Positions 33,493-45,559 of a stretch of 64,000 nt of DNA are shown one piece after another. The DNA is taken from assembly GCA_015178975.1 (NCBI GenBank), contig WHVD01000029.1:372001-436000 (forward strand), in the 5' to 3' direction. The translations under genes were made by a program, and so were the position numbers. Source of the stretch: Hysterangium stoloniferum. Taxonomy: Eukaryota; Basidiomycota; Agaricomycetes; Hysterangiales; Hysterangiaceae. The number at the start of each line of letters is the position of its first letter. Position 1 is the stretch's first letter. Under the pieces are notes generated by a model. It had not been told where the DNA came from and searched no databases. It worked only from the letters and a program-made list of their open reading frames with translations.

Positions 33493-34324
33493 CTGAAAGC
33501 GATTTAAAAAGCCATCAACTATCACGAAATATGTATATTTCTCTTTCAAGCAGTGTGCCAAATATTGAGTTCATTTGGATGCAGAGATACTTAAAGAAGA
33601 AGTGGGGGTCTCACACGCACACCTTTCATTACGGCATAAGAAGAGCTATCAAGCAGTAGATCACTCTCTAATCAAGTAAGGACAAGACGTGAACGGGCAG
33701 TCGGATATTAAGCAGACACAGAGGATATAAATATAAGTAAGTACGCCAGGGATTTATTCCGCAGCCCCAAAATAAACTTTGCCAATACCATCAAATCGGT
33801 TAACGAAAAATCAGTATTATCACGTGGCGACTTTCAACTACTCCCGTTATCTGGTGTACTTATCAAGCTACGATGCACGGAAGCTGGTCCCATATTTGAA
33901 CCCCAAATCGCAGCTGGAGGGAATTCTCGTATCAACTTGGAGTTGATACTCAGACAAGCGCATATATCTGATGTGCCCAATACTTTCCCTTTGGCCACAA
34001 TGCTGAACTCACGATTTCGTCATTTCACGTATCCACGGACATAGGATAAGTACTCCCAATGATCCCGCGATCGTCGGGAAGAACATACGAAGCTCAAATA
34101 TCCATTTTTGGTAGTAGTGTGCTATTCGCAACTCTATTCTATTAGAGTCCCACCTTTGTTTTTGAACACTTCCCCTGAAACATTCCCAACCTGCTGACCG
34201 TTTAATATATGTCGTAGACATTATCGGGTGTCACTGTCCGGATCATTTTCATGATAGGCGCTGGTCTGTTTTCGGGGGATTTGAGCTCACCTGAAGTGTA
34301 CCGACATCCCAAGCTCATCCCAAG

Positions 34325-34622
34325 TGTTCGGATCTGCAAGCCTGGGGGACCACAGTGCGATGACTCTCAACACTTGGAGCGAATGCCACTAAGAGTTGAG
34401 CGGATAGAAGTTAACTGGTGATATAGCTAGGTTTCCAGATGAGTTCCTACTCTCATCTGGATGTAACTATATACTAAGATATATGGTCTGTGCACTTGGT
34501 TTGACGGAACTAAGGGAACACTAAACTAAATATAGCTAATCACATGTGTGAACCAGATCGGAAACATACATTCACAATACGAGGTATGATATAATACTAA
34601 TCGTAATCATCATACTCTAACA
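34325..34622 (-). mobile_element. solo LTR of the 3274 family with CCAAG target duplication
   Basis: 298 bp. On the minus strand it starts TGTTAGAGTATGATG and ends in ..GAACA. Flanks are CCAAG at 34320-34324 and 34623-34627. The corresponding site in the left arm (near 21362-21372, GATGAGCATGGGACG) is empty. Confidence 0.88.
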
Positions 34623-35306
34623 CCAAGCTCATCCCTCGCCCTCAACACAATGTTCTTAAATTTTATCTTAGTGAATATTTATTACTATCCCTTTTTTTGC
34701 ACATAATTTAATACCGGAGCCGCAGGGTGCGTGCTTCCAACGTGAGAATAAATATCTCATACCCTCAGTATTATGACACATTTTTCGACATTCCAAAGGA
34801 CAAAGGGAGTCAAACTATAGACTTTCTTCGCTATGGAAAACTACAAAAGACGTCCCAAAACAAACTTATTTTCCAAAGGCTATATAAATAGACCGAATAA
34901 TCGGATTTGCTGTTGTGCACTTTTCATTGAGATAGAAGTGGAGCGTCAAGCTAGAAGACTATGTAATTAAATAAGGATAAGGAAGAACGAACAGCCGGAT
35001 ATTAAGCAGAGAGGATATATATATATAAGTACATACCTCACAGATTTTATACGCAGCTTCAATTAATTAACACGGTTATCGGACCCGCCAATAAAACAAA
35101 AAATCAACTTTACCAATATTACGACATAAAAACGTTTCAACTATTCCCTGACAATGAAGGCAACTTTACTGTTCAAGATATTTGTCAGTTTCATAATGCA
35201 AGGGACATACCCGTCAACGAGCTCAGTGCCATCACGTTACTATAAGCCAGAACTGACATACTTTGACACATCAACTTAGTCCGCGTATATCGTGTAGTAT
35301 CTATAT

Positions 35307-36120
35307 ATGGTTTACTCCTTGTGTTATGGGAACCCCGGTGTTATTAACCCACGGTTGTACGCTGAGAGTAAATACATTGGCCAGTCTATAGAAGCTAACT
35401 CGCAAACGGACTCTCGGCGTATTTCGGGATCTCACAAACTTCTGTCTGCCAAAACTGTATTGATAGATGTGCATATCGGACATGTGATTGGTATGATGTC
35501 AGATTTGGATACGCGCAAGCGATGCGACGACTTCGGAAGATTTACCTGACATAAGTCTCAGACTCTTGCAGTGAGTCAGATGATACTTTAGCAAAGCCAC
35601 ATGTAGCCCCACTGACAACGCATACTCTTAGTGTTCACAACTTCCAAGTCGGTGAGATCACACAGGTGGCTCACATCTTCTTGATGCCTTCTACGACCAC
35701 CCAACAGCCCTCACTTCTTCAAAGTATATCGTCTCGTTTGAAGGCATTACCCCATCGTTGAAGGCATTGGTGGAGTTGTGAGTAGTTTTCCAAATATGGC
35801 GCTGATTAACAATCGATAAGATAGGAGTGTCTACGTGTGCTCTGGCGCTGGTGCGACGGCTGCTTTCAACATTGAAACTCCCCTACACGTCGTGGTGTTG
35901 GGTGTAGGCCCTATCCCTCCCTATCAAATGCAACAAAAACCAACCCTCGGAATAGCTGGGATGGCAATGTGTTCAACGTCATTCTGGTCAGGACGTTTGC
36001 GGAATTGTTGGGGCATGAGGTAGATACGGTGCACTTGTATATATAGAGCTTAGGGCAGATATTGATGAGAAGGAAGATATTTCGCCCTTGCAAATATTCT
36101 TCGACGAGAACACGCTTCTC
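35307..36120 (+). pseudogene. decayed outward-facing ORF, right arm
   Basis: Counterpart of 19836-20640. Shared frames include DVHIGHVIGM, SDDTLAKPHVAPLTTHTLSV, NFQVGEITQVAHIFLMPS and VRTFAELLGHEV. Small indels relative to the left arm (2 bp near 35382, 1 bp near 35458) break the frame. Unknown family. Confidence 0.35.
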
Positions 36121-36469
36121 ACCTCATCCCTCAATAACACCGTCGAATGTTCGTTGACAGGCTTAGGTCTCTGATAAACTATCTACAGAACAGTCTGTAA
36201 GACATCTTGCAAAGAGTGGGCAATCTGTAGCATCGGTGCGGTTGTAGCTGGCAATAGAAAACGGTATAGTACACAAGGGGCTTTCGAAAAAAAAATTGAT
36301 TGGTAAATATTCTGTGGAAAACGGACGACAGAAAAAAGTTGGGAACATCATGTTGTCAACTGATCGGTCTCCGAATATATCACCTCGTAGAATCCATACT
36401 CGAGGAACTGATTACATACAGTATTGGCCAGTTTATGACCAAAACGCAATGTACCCTGATCTCTAGATT

Positions 36470-38940
36470 TCAAATTGAGGTGATTGTGACAGGAAGTCTT
36501 GCACGCTTGTCGGTGGATCCTTCGACACTGCGCCAAGCGCATTATTTTTTTCCTGTGAGGACGATACGAGAGTGATGACTTACATGGGGGCGATTATCCC
36601 TGCAAATGCCCGCAGTATCTTGACATCTCCGGGAGGAGGGAGAACTCAAAATTTTCCAAAAGTTCAATCAGGACAGCTTGTATCTCCATGACCCTACTCC
36701 CGAAGAAATTTTGAAGAAATATTCAGCCATACACAGGCCCACGGATAAAATGCCACTCACGCGAACCTCCATCTACGGATAAACCAGGTGAGTTTAGGTG
36801 TCGCCGTGAATATTGAGACGAAAGGACTCACCCAATACAACTTCTTATGCCACTGCCAAAACTGGCGCTATAGTGTGTATAGGGTAAGGCGTATTCCAGA
36901 CGAGAAGTGATAACACGAAAAGATTGGCGATGACTCCCAGATTTGTGCCCTGTGTGAAGCTACCATCAATAAAACGCTCTGGCCGCCAGACGTCGGCGTC
37001 ATCACCCCAAACGGACTTGAGCCTTGACAAACTGAGGAAAGGCCAACATTAATTACTGGAGACAAACCTGTTATATGCGATAATGGATATTCTAATTCTC
37101 TGCCCTGCAGGAATTGGAACTTCTGGATGACTTCTCCTTTTTTCGTCGTTATAGGTGTAGACAGGGGAATGACGTCATCACGTTTTGATTCACGCTCCAT
37201 CCCTGGAACGATGGGCTACAATCGTATGGTTTCCTATATAAAGTTCATATTTTTAGATAGCGAAGTAGGGGAATGGCACAGACCCTTATCAATGAGAGGA
37301 GATATTTCATGGAGTCGAGGTCGGCGTCTGACAGCTCGTCATCTCCTCGCTGTATGGCCTGTATACGTCTCGCTTTGATCTCATCCCTAACTAATGTTTG
37401 ATATTCGGGGTTCCTTGCAAGCTCGTAGACTTCCCATGTAAGGGCGTTTGCAGTACTGTCATGACCAGCCAAGAACAGTGTCCTGGACGATACTATCTCT
37501 TGAATGGGAATAAAAAGGAAATAATACAGCCACTAACGTCAATTGCGAGAGCACTTCTATCTCATTGAGCCTGTCTTCAGGATTCTCCGCCAAATTGGCT
37601 GTGACTAAAAACGAGTCAGTGGAATTGTCGTCATATAATATTAGGGCAAGTCCAACCTAATATGCTCATAATATCCTTTGAACCATCCTTCCCCGCAGCA
37701 TGGATGGCCTTCTGGCGGTCAACAAGCTCTTTCGCGACGACGAGGGATACTTCCATGTAGTCATGGAGTCTCTTCAAAGACTTATTTGGCAATCTGAGGA
37801 GTAGCGCTGCTATCCACTGAGGGACCCAATCCATCACATCTTCCCTGATTATCACTGAGTCTGGACGCTCCAGAAAGACATCCACTCTGAGTTGCCTTTT
37901 TTGTTAATAGACAATCAATGTGAACAGACAAATCTACTAACAATAGATTATCATATGCTCGAGCGAGCTTGTCTGCGGGTCCTTGTTCAGTGGTATGTAA
38001 TTGGTAGTCAAATCCGGCTAAGTGGGATTGTGGATAAGAATCTGTGATGTGCACTTGAGTTGCAAACCACATCAACTCACCGGTACCGATGACCTCAAGG
38101 GTTGTAAGTTTAAGCCAAGGCATTATGTTGCAGACTGACGATGCTCCATTTGATTTAGACAGCGCAGCCTTCAACCTCGCCACCATCTATGCACACTGAA
38201 GTTATGAACATTGTGGCTGTTGGAGAACAGAGATTACCCGTCGTGAAGTATGCATAAACAAAGGGAGAAATATGCGCAATGGGCCAAAAGAGAACGCGGG
38301 ATTCATGATTTTCCTTTGACGAGCGTGCTGAGCGGCTTCAGAAAGCCTCAGGTGTCACAACAACACTTTAAATACAGAATTATGACCTTCAGCCCAGAAA
38401 AGCCCATAGCCGGTTGTGAGTGTAAGGTTCATCCTTCCGGCCTGTGTTTTGGGGAAATTGTACCCTGAAATGTTGAGGATGTAGTGTAATGCCTAGAAAA
38501 CATGTTTAAATTCAAATATTAGAAGGAGATCATACATGCCTTGGGATCGGCTGTCATGAGGATATCTTTCTAGGAAGATGGCAACAAAATTTAATGTCAA
38601 CGAAACGCCGCATTGCATTTGTATCATACGACAACCTACTCCCATAACGCCCTTAATCGCCATCGTGTTCCCAAATTCCTTTGTCCAAGGAAAATCCCCA
38701 TCACCAGCCTCTCGCGGCCGCAACAATGCAGGAAGATTCCCTGGGAGTTATCTTCAGTGGGAAAGAACACACAATCCAAGATGATTTACGCTTACCAACA
38801 AGCCATGAATCAGGTTTCGGTCCACGAAGGTGTACAATCGAATTCGACCTAATACGTCTGAACAGCGTGTGAAAAACTGTTAGAGCACCAAAAAGCGTAA
38901 TCGCTGCGACGTAGACAGGAAGCATCGTAGCAGGTGTCAA
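36470..38940 (-). pseudogene. cytochrome P450 with two frameshifts
   Basis: A multi-exon P450 read from ATG 38940. It opens with an N-terminal membrane anchor (VYVAAITLFGALTVF) and the HLRGPKPDSWLVG proline/glycine region. The middle has the block ILNISGYNFPKTQAGRMNL (about 38470), QRKIMNPAFSFGPLR (about 38290), LKLTTLEVIGTG..GFDYQLH (about 38080) and the I-helix AGHDSTA (about 37465). The C-terminal part has DDVIPLSTPI, VWGDDADVWRPERF and the haem loop FGSGIRSCIG (about 36830), where Cys is the haem ligand, followed by VMEIQAVLIELLENFEF and a C-terminus ending LPVTITSI at 36470. P450s hydroxylate small molecules with electrons from a reductase at the ER. Two places lack one base (near 37108 and 36632, P-P-G-D-V). 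Both could be assembly errors, in which case the gene is intact. Confidence 0.85.
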
Positions 38941-41350
38941 GACTTTGAAGGTATGAAGAGATGAGAAGTGGCCATGCCCTTTTATCCATGATTTTGCGCT
39001 GACGTGAGCTCAGCCGTAATTTACATTACGCAAATACTCTATTAGACTCGCTAATTGGATTTGCTGAGAACATGCGGTAAATTTCTGTACCGCTGGCTAC
39101 TATTTGCAATGCTTCATATGCACACCACTTTTTGGCTACTGTTTAGCCTAGTGTTATCCCTCAACCCTGTAAAGAAGACTAATCATACATTTTCCAGAGC
39201 TTTGAACGCAATTGGTATTCTCGTAGTTCTTTAATATATTGGTCTGTCATCCGGAAATGTGTATACTATTTGGAGACCACTACATATGACACGGGAGATG
39301 TAACACATGTATACATGTAGAGAAGAAGGTTTGTCGTGTAGGAAATACATAATATGAACCTTCAGTGCCAATTGATAATAGATGTGCATATATAGTTGCG
39401 GTGTCGCGAACCGCGACACATTATAACATGAGAGGTTGCGTAGTGCGGACGCGGAATTGCCTAATTTGGCGGGAGGTGCACAATGTTTCAGAATGTAACG
39501 TAAAGTGTCTTTTTCGCGTTCCGCCCACTTGGTCTTCTTCGATACTTCTTGAAATGAAATGATACCGAGGTCATCTGAGGAAGGGCAGCATGAGGTGAGT
39601 CATTGTTGAAGGATGTTACATCACTCTTCTTGACAAGCTAGATCTATTTACCACCAACTTCACTATCTCGATGGAATTGATCGACCATTCAACAACTTAA
39701 TGGTTTTAAATCAGAGTTTGAACACTGGTACAAAGTGTTTCACATGCTTAGATGAAGTGCCTCGAACACTTCATTCAGGTGTGTTTACTTCCTACAGTGA
39801 GGATTGCCAAATCCATAAAATGATCCAAATGACTCACTGTGTCCGGCGCTGCGTTGTATAGAAATTAGTCTATTCTCTACGATAACCTGATATTATCCAA
39901 TCCTTCAAAAAAAATTCAGACTCCGTATCATCTGCTAATTGTTTAATACTTCCATAAATCATTGCCCATATCTGGCCCAATAAATTCAACAACAATTCTT
40001 TGATAATTCCCAAAAGCAGCGCTAAGGCTCAAATTCTCGATCTCGGAATATCCTCTAAAATTCATGTAAAAGATCATATTTTCCCCAGAATTATAATAAA
40101 TTGAATCAATCAAAGTTTTCACGCGACCATTAAAACATATTCATTTGCACATTAAGAGTCTAGAAGACTGCCGCAGGTACCCTCCATGTGAATTCGCCTC
40201 CCAGAAATTCTCCTCAAGTGCTATATCCGCCTGACACAAAACAGCCTAGCTTCCATTGTTTAGAAAGGCGACGCGTTACATACTGGTTCCAAGTAAGACA
40301 AAGCCTATATGTAGGCTACTATAGTGTAAGAAAATAATAGCATATATTTTTCATATACTTTTAAGTTTTGTGTAGCAAAGTCAAAGATATCTCGGTTTGA
40401 GTCCCCTTCAACTAAGCAAGTTCTATTCTAGCCAACTCACTATTATCAAGCGACTTTTCCATATGAAATCATAGAGCAACATCCATCATCCCAAAGGAAT
40501 TTGATAGTTAGTTAAGGATCAGACTGGTGAGTTCCATCCAACACAGTCATACTAGCTGCTGTTCCTCTATGGTAATAACTTGTCTTTCTTCACCCATACT
40601 CCCCTGATTGGAATTCAATTAAAGAAGCATGTTCTGAAATCAAATCATCCCTGCATCCCCTTTTCCACAATATTTATCTTTCCACTATTAGCAATGTGTC
40701 TCAAAATGTTACATGAGAGAAGGCTTGGGGATTCTTTCAAGCATCACGTTATGTTGTATAGATTAACAACCTGTGATATTGTAGTTGGCATTACATGAAT
40801 CTGCTTATAGTCTATTGGTAATGGAAAGTTGAATGTCACAACGAGAACATGCAGCTATGCGTTTCTCAAAGGAAAATCTGAACTAATTGTGAGAATTAAA
40901 TATAAGTTAGATACAAGAATAAAACTCAGTATTTGCACGAAGGGTACCAAAAATGACTAAGGTGTACAATCTACGAAGCTCGTATGTATGTTAACTAAAG
41001 CGACCATTTTCAGCGAATAAAAGGAATGTAAAAACATGGTGGAATGTTCTGTGAGACAAAGGAACAAATGTAATTATTGCAAGCCTTTGTTTTGACCCTG
41101 CATGAGTTTCCGGCTATACCCGAGAGACCAGGACTATAACGCGCTTGTGATTCCAACACTAGTTGCAGGAGAGCTGGGTGGACATTTGGTGTTAATGTGA
41201 TTGTGGTACCACGGGTCCCGATACACAAACACAACCAAACCTCAATTTTTTTGAAACACGATTCGGATGCTATGAGAGCAATTGTATCCCCATCGATTCA
41301 CTGGATAGACTGAAGGACAAAACTAAAAACTAAAAACACACAATCCAAAT
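38941..41350. other. intergenic, no gene recognised
   Basis: About 2.4 kb between the P450 and the barrel protein. Open frames are short (up to 78 codons) and show no family pattern. A 74-codon minus frame at 41010-41234 is protein-like in composition but unsupported. The block TGTGTCGCGGTTCGCGACACC (reverse strand) near 39400 is a near-palindrome. Confidence 0.4.
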
Positions 41351-42099
41351 TTATAGCTCCAGCAGCTGGTCGCGATATAGCCTTACAAACTGCCGCGATG
41401 ATTTTTCAATATTATTAAGATCTTCTATATTTTTGAGAACCCTTTGGATGTCTTCAGATTCTTTGGCAGCATCATGAGCCTTGAGATGAATTGTAGATCG
41501 TTGATATCGTCAGCTTCGTCATCACTATGATAGTATAAAGTCAAACCTCAATTGAATCCCATCCCTCAAGCAAAATACAAATAGACTTATCCTCATACTT
41601 TAATCCTCGAAAATAAGAATGATAACCTGGTGCCTTCGTAATTGCATGGACTAGTTTGGTAACTTCGACACTGAGGGGGGATCCATCCTCCGCCGTTCCT
41701 GTTTGTGCTGCTAGCTGAGAGATTTTGATAACCGCTGCCTCAAATACGAGGGTTATGGGGTATGGTTTGAGATATGTGTGAAAATATGAAAATCCTATAC
41801 AGTACACCTTAACGGTATCGATGAAGGCCGGGTATAGGGGGGAAGTTGTATACTCTTCGTGGGCCTCCACGGAGTCCCAATCTAGGAATGAGCAAAAAAA
41901 TATCGGCTGGGTGTCCGATCGAATAGGGAAGATAGGTTCTACTTAAGAGCCATACAATAGTCTGTGGATCTTCAATGGTCGGACCCCATCTCATCGCTTG
42001 AAATCCGGGAGGCCTCGGCTTGAAGTATTGTAAAGACATTTTAACTTCATCAGGTGTGTAACTGTCTTTTACTTTTAGGAAGGCAATTTCAGTTGCCAT
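41351..42099 (-). CDS. dimeric alpha/beta-barrel (ABM-like) two-repeat protein
   Basis: Three exons. The first starts at ATG 42099 (MATEIAFLKVKDSYTPDEV) and ends near TIVWLL. The second (about 41885-41540) starts DWDSVEAHEEYTTSPLYPAF and ends CILLEGWDSIE. The third (about 41515-41351) gives STIHLKAHDAAKESEDIQRV and ends DQLLEL. The two copies of (D/G)WDS(V/I)E after a short beta-strand-like segment are the hallmark of ferredoxin-fold ABM or stress-responsive A/B-barrel proteins that occur as tandem repeats in fungi. Family members include monooxygenases acting on small molecules, but many have no known reaction and I infer none here. The neighbouring P450 on the same strand could hint at a shared metabolic context, but 4 kb separates the coding regions. 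Confidence 0.6.
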
Positions 42100-42413
42100 G
42101 ATGGTATTGTGGTGGTTATTGTTATGTGTGAGTCCTGTGTCACATTGTTTGAGTGGACTGAGTGACACGGCAAGCCGTCGGCAGGTACTTTAACCACTCA
42201 TATATGAGACATTACATAAAATAGTCGAACATCTGTAAATTGATGTAAAACAAAGCTGATAAAAATGATTGATGTCAATAAGCTATGCATTTATGTTTAT
42301 GTCGAAACTGATCCTCACAATCCTCATGTGAAATAAGAACGACCATTACACCTCGGTGGCATCCATGGCAAACTAACTATATGTATCATTGTGTTTATGT
42401 ATATTGCACAGTC

Positions 42414-44808
42414 TCATTCCTGGTCGGCAGGCTTTGGCCATTTGTCCTTCCCTACAAGGACATTATATTTTTTGAGAACCTGTACCATCTCGATGTTCTT
42501 GAGAAGGCGTCTTGACACCAGAACCTATTAGAAATTAGTCAGTCCAATCTTCGTTGAATTTTAGACAACATGAACTTACCAAAAGCCACGCGCGTAATGC
42601 ACCCCATCCAGCGGCTTGGTGGATGACTAGCCAGTACTCATCCACGAACGCTTCAACGCCTGCTATGTAATTTGCAATAAAAAATGATCTGTAAAATGAA
42701 AAGGAAGTTAGCCTTCGCTATGACGAATGACAATGAAGATCAATCAATTTACCTGTTTAGCAATATCCACCTTCCCCACAATGCACAAACGACTTTGTCC
42801 TCGTCCAGAACGTCCGTGAGTTCGAATATTTCTTCTTCCTTGTCCAGGACGAACCAGTTCCGATGTCCGAAAGCCTCCAAAGGAAGAGGTGAAAGATGAT
42901 CGAAGAGATGCGGTCCAGTTGGGCGGTATGTCTTTGGAACGAGTCCTCTGGACGGGAAATCTGCTGAATGCGGGATAGGATTCGCAGGGCCGTGGAGATT
43001 GTTGAACGGAGGAACCGTGGGAGGCTGAGCATCGGAGGTCGCTAGGGGGACCGGAAGAGAGGAGGATAAACCACATAGGCTTAGTATCGGAGGTGCCGAT
43101 GGACGCTCACTATCTCCCAGGTCGTCCACAACGTCGGGCGTCCGGATATCAGATGAGTTGGTAGCCTCATTGGAGGAACCAAGCTTATTAGACGAACTAG
43201 AGGGGTGAGACGAGGAGCGTGAGGTAGTAAGATTCTCAGGGTCCGTTGTGTTCTCTGGTTCGAGCTTCGTATTATACTCGATAGCTGTAGCTGATACCTT
43301 GTCCGGACGAGTTGAGGGACCACTGGGCCGCATCACAGCGATCGTTTGGTGTTGTGTGGAGTCTAGCTCCGATGGAGAAGGAGAATCCCTACATCTAGTC
43401 ACTATATCAGCCTGGGGAGTGGGGAGTGTGTAATCGAAAATATGGTGCTAACATCGTGACATCCTTGAGATGCACAATTAAATTTGGCATTAAATCCCCT
43501 TCCGATGATTTAACTTCCTCAAAGGCGAAATCAACGTCATCATGTGCCCATGCCATATGTTCTGTCAAGGCCTGCCAGCTAGAGAATTGGCCGAATATTG
43601 AGCACAGGGGGCATTCCCGTCGCCCATGCGTGACTTGGTATGTATATCGGGTACCAGATGTGGCGGTGTATCTGTAAGTCAATAACACTTCCGTATTGTC
43701 GGCTAAGGGGTTAACCTCCGTTGAAATACCTAGTTGTTGACATTTTTTCCGGAAACTCGCTCGCAGGTTCCGTACAAGAAAAGGAAGTCGTCCGGCACGT
43801 TGGAGAGTGATGGTATTGATGGTTAACATTTCAAACGCATCAATGAGAACTTGAGGCGGCGTGGTTGTAAGCTGCAACGAAGGCAGAAAGGGTTCAGTCA
43901 TATCCGAGTGGCCAGTGGAAATAACATCATCAGGGACGTTTTTCAGTCGCGAGAGTGTGGGGCTATCAAGTGAGTAAGGCATGCGCGTTGTCACGTGTGA
44001 CTTGGACCTTCCAATATGAGATAAAATTTCACGAGGAGACGGGACAGAGGACGAAGATTTTCGAACACCGTCAAAATCCGAAGAGGTGTCACTTGAAGAT
44101 TTATCATTATCGGAGGCTGTCACATGAGACACTTGTGAGGAGCCGGACTCTACACTGTCGGAAGCATTACGCTTTGTCCCCCCTCTCCACATGGTCTTTC
44201 TTGCAACACCTTGAGACGGGTGGGGAATTTTCAATTTAGTGACCGATGCGGTTTTACGGGCCACTTGAGGCTCGGGCGTCGTGACATCTGTGAAATCCGG
44301 TGTCCCTTCATGCAGTGATGAGCTAGATGACGAGGGCAATGTAGTGGCTGCTGGTGCGGTCGTAGAATTCTCCTGCACTGCCATCCCAGCATAGCACAAG
44401 CTCTTCCGTTGACTGTATATCCGAGACTTATTTTGAATATCCGATAAAAACTTGTCGAACCCCAAAGACTTGCGGTAGCTTGATTGAACAGGCGATGAAC
44501 TACGAAAAGTAGGAGCCTCCGCGGCCTTGTGGATAGATTTGCCGCCTGAAAATGAAGATATGAGATATTGATGATGATAGAATTCCGTTTAATCGTAAGA
44601 AAATGGTTACAAGAGGGATGTACCAAAAATAAGCCAGCGGCGTGGCTACTCCGCCTTATCCTGAATGCTCCACAAAAAAAAAAAAAGAAAAGAGATGTGC
44701 CAAATATACGTTCTCCAATCAACTCGTCCCATATCTGGTTACATCACGATACGCTCGTTGCTATCGTTGAACATACCTTCTGATCCTCGAGGTCTTTTCC
44801 GCTGGGAG
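42414..44808 (-). CDS. Polycomb VEFS-box protein, SUZ12-like
   Basis: Minus-strand multi-exon gene. The first part (44808 to about 43480) has a Ser-rich N-terminus and ends with a zinc finger (ECPLCSIFGQF..LTEHMAWAH: C-x2-C, H-x4-H). After a short intron comes a low-complexity linker, then the acidic/aromatic VEFS box: HRNWFVLDKEEEIFELTDV, DEDKVVCALWGRWILLNR, FVDEYWLVIHQAAGWGALRAW and a final exon starting VLVSRRLLKNIEMVQVLKKY, stop at 42414. The zinc finger and VEFS box in this order define SUZ12, the PRC2 subunit that binds EZH and the WD-repeat histone chaperone and is needed for H3K27 methylation. The start is unresolved: an exon at 44777-44808 (RKRPRGSE) joins in frame, but its own upstream partner is unclear, and MGFDKFL at 44465 is the first internal Met. 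In-frame splicing of the VEFS exons supports an intact gene. Confidence 0.75.
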
Positions 44809-44888
44809 CTAGGGTTAAGTTGAAAATTTGGAGACTATTACGATAGCATGAATTAGTATGACAAAGGAAGCAGTTCTAATTTTATCAG

Positions 44889-45559
44889 CTACAAAATTGG
44901 ACGTACAGGGCTTGAATTCGCCACGTTTCTTTGGGCGGCTGCCTTAATTTTGGAATCGGCGGATAATTGGACCCCCATACGATTTAGGGATTCTTCGGAA
45001 AGACTCTCGGAAGCACACTCATCAGCCCTAGTCTTTAACAAGAACATATTAATATCAGCATTTGCATCTCGTGCTGCCACCTTAACTTGGTCCAATATTA
45101 CCCATGCATCCCAGGCAGCTTCGAGATCGGCGGGTACCGCGACACCCGTCCTTTCCTCGACGCTCCACAAAATAGATTGCTTACGTGCCCTAATCTTTTA
45201 GCAATAACATATCGATATCGGCATTTGCAGTGAAGGAACAATAAAACGGTACATTAACAGCATTTTCTCCCTTTGTTACATCCATGAAGTAAGCAAAAGG
45301 ATCTGAGCTACGGAACCGGACGTACAGGACTTGAACTGACCACATTTTTTCGTGTGGCTGCCTTATTTTCGCCCGAGTTTTTAACTTCTTCCCAAATAGC
45401 CTTAAGATCGGGCAATAGCTCGTACCCTATACTTTTTAAAGCTTCTTCAAAAAGACTCCCAGGATCCGGGATTATCGTGGCGTTTTTTTTTCCTCTAGAG
45501 GATGTTCGGGCAGGCAGTGGCATAGTAAGTGGTTTTCCAATGAACAAAGCTGCCGTCAC
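44889..45559 (-). CDS. possible 5' exons or small upstream gene with internal duplication
   Basis: Two minus-strand frames, 45559-45308 (start MTAALFIGKPL or MPLPARTSSRGKK) and 45170-44889, share a repeated layout: SLFEEALKSIGYEL..KAATRKNVVSSSP against SLSEESLNRMGVQL..KAAAQRNVANSSP, each followed by a GTACGT donor. ANADIDMLLLK is matched by ANADINMFLLK. The segment thus looks like a tandem exon duplication of about 350 bp. It could encode the N-terminus of the SUZ12-like gene downstream, but I could not join the frames cleanly. A separate small gene is the alternative. Confidence 0.4.

Larger units (their letters stand above)
31575..36121 (-). repeat. right arm of large inverted duplication
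   Basis: Reverse-complement homologue of 19832-24515. It contains one extra insertion (solo LTR 34325-34622) that the left arm lacks. The outer end is at the AACACGCTTCTCAC block. Confidence 0.85.

Noticed and set aside
42684..43433. Plus-strand ORFs antisense to the SUZ12-like gene
   Set aside because: The minus frame has the VEFS-box pattern and consistent splice sites; the plus frames have none.
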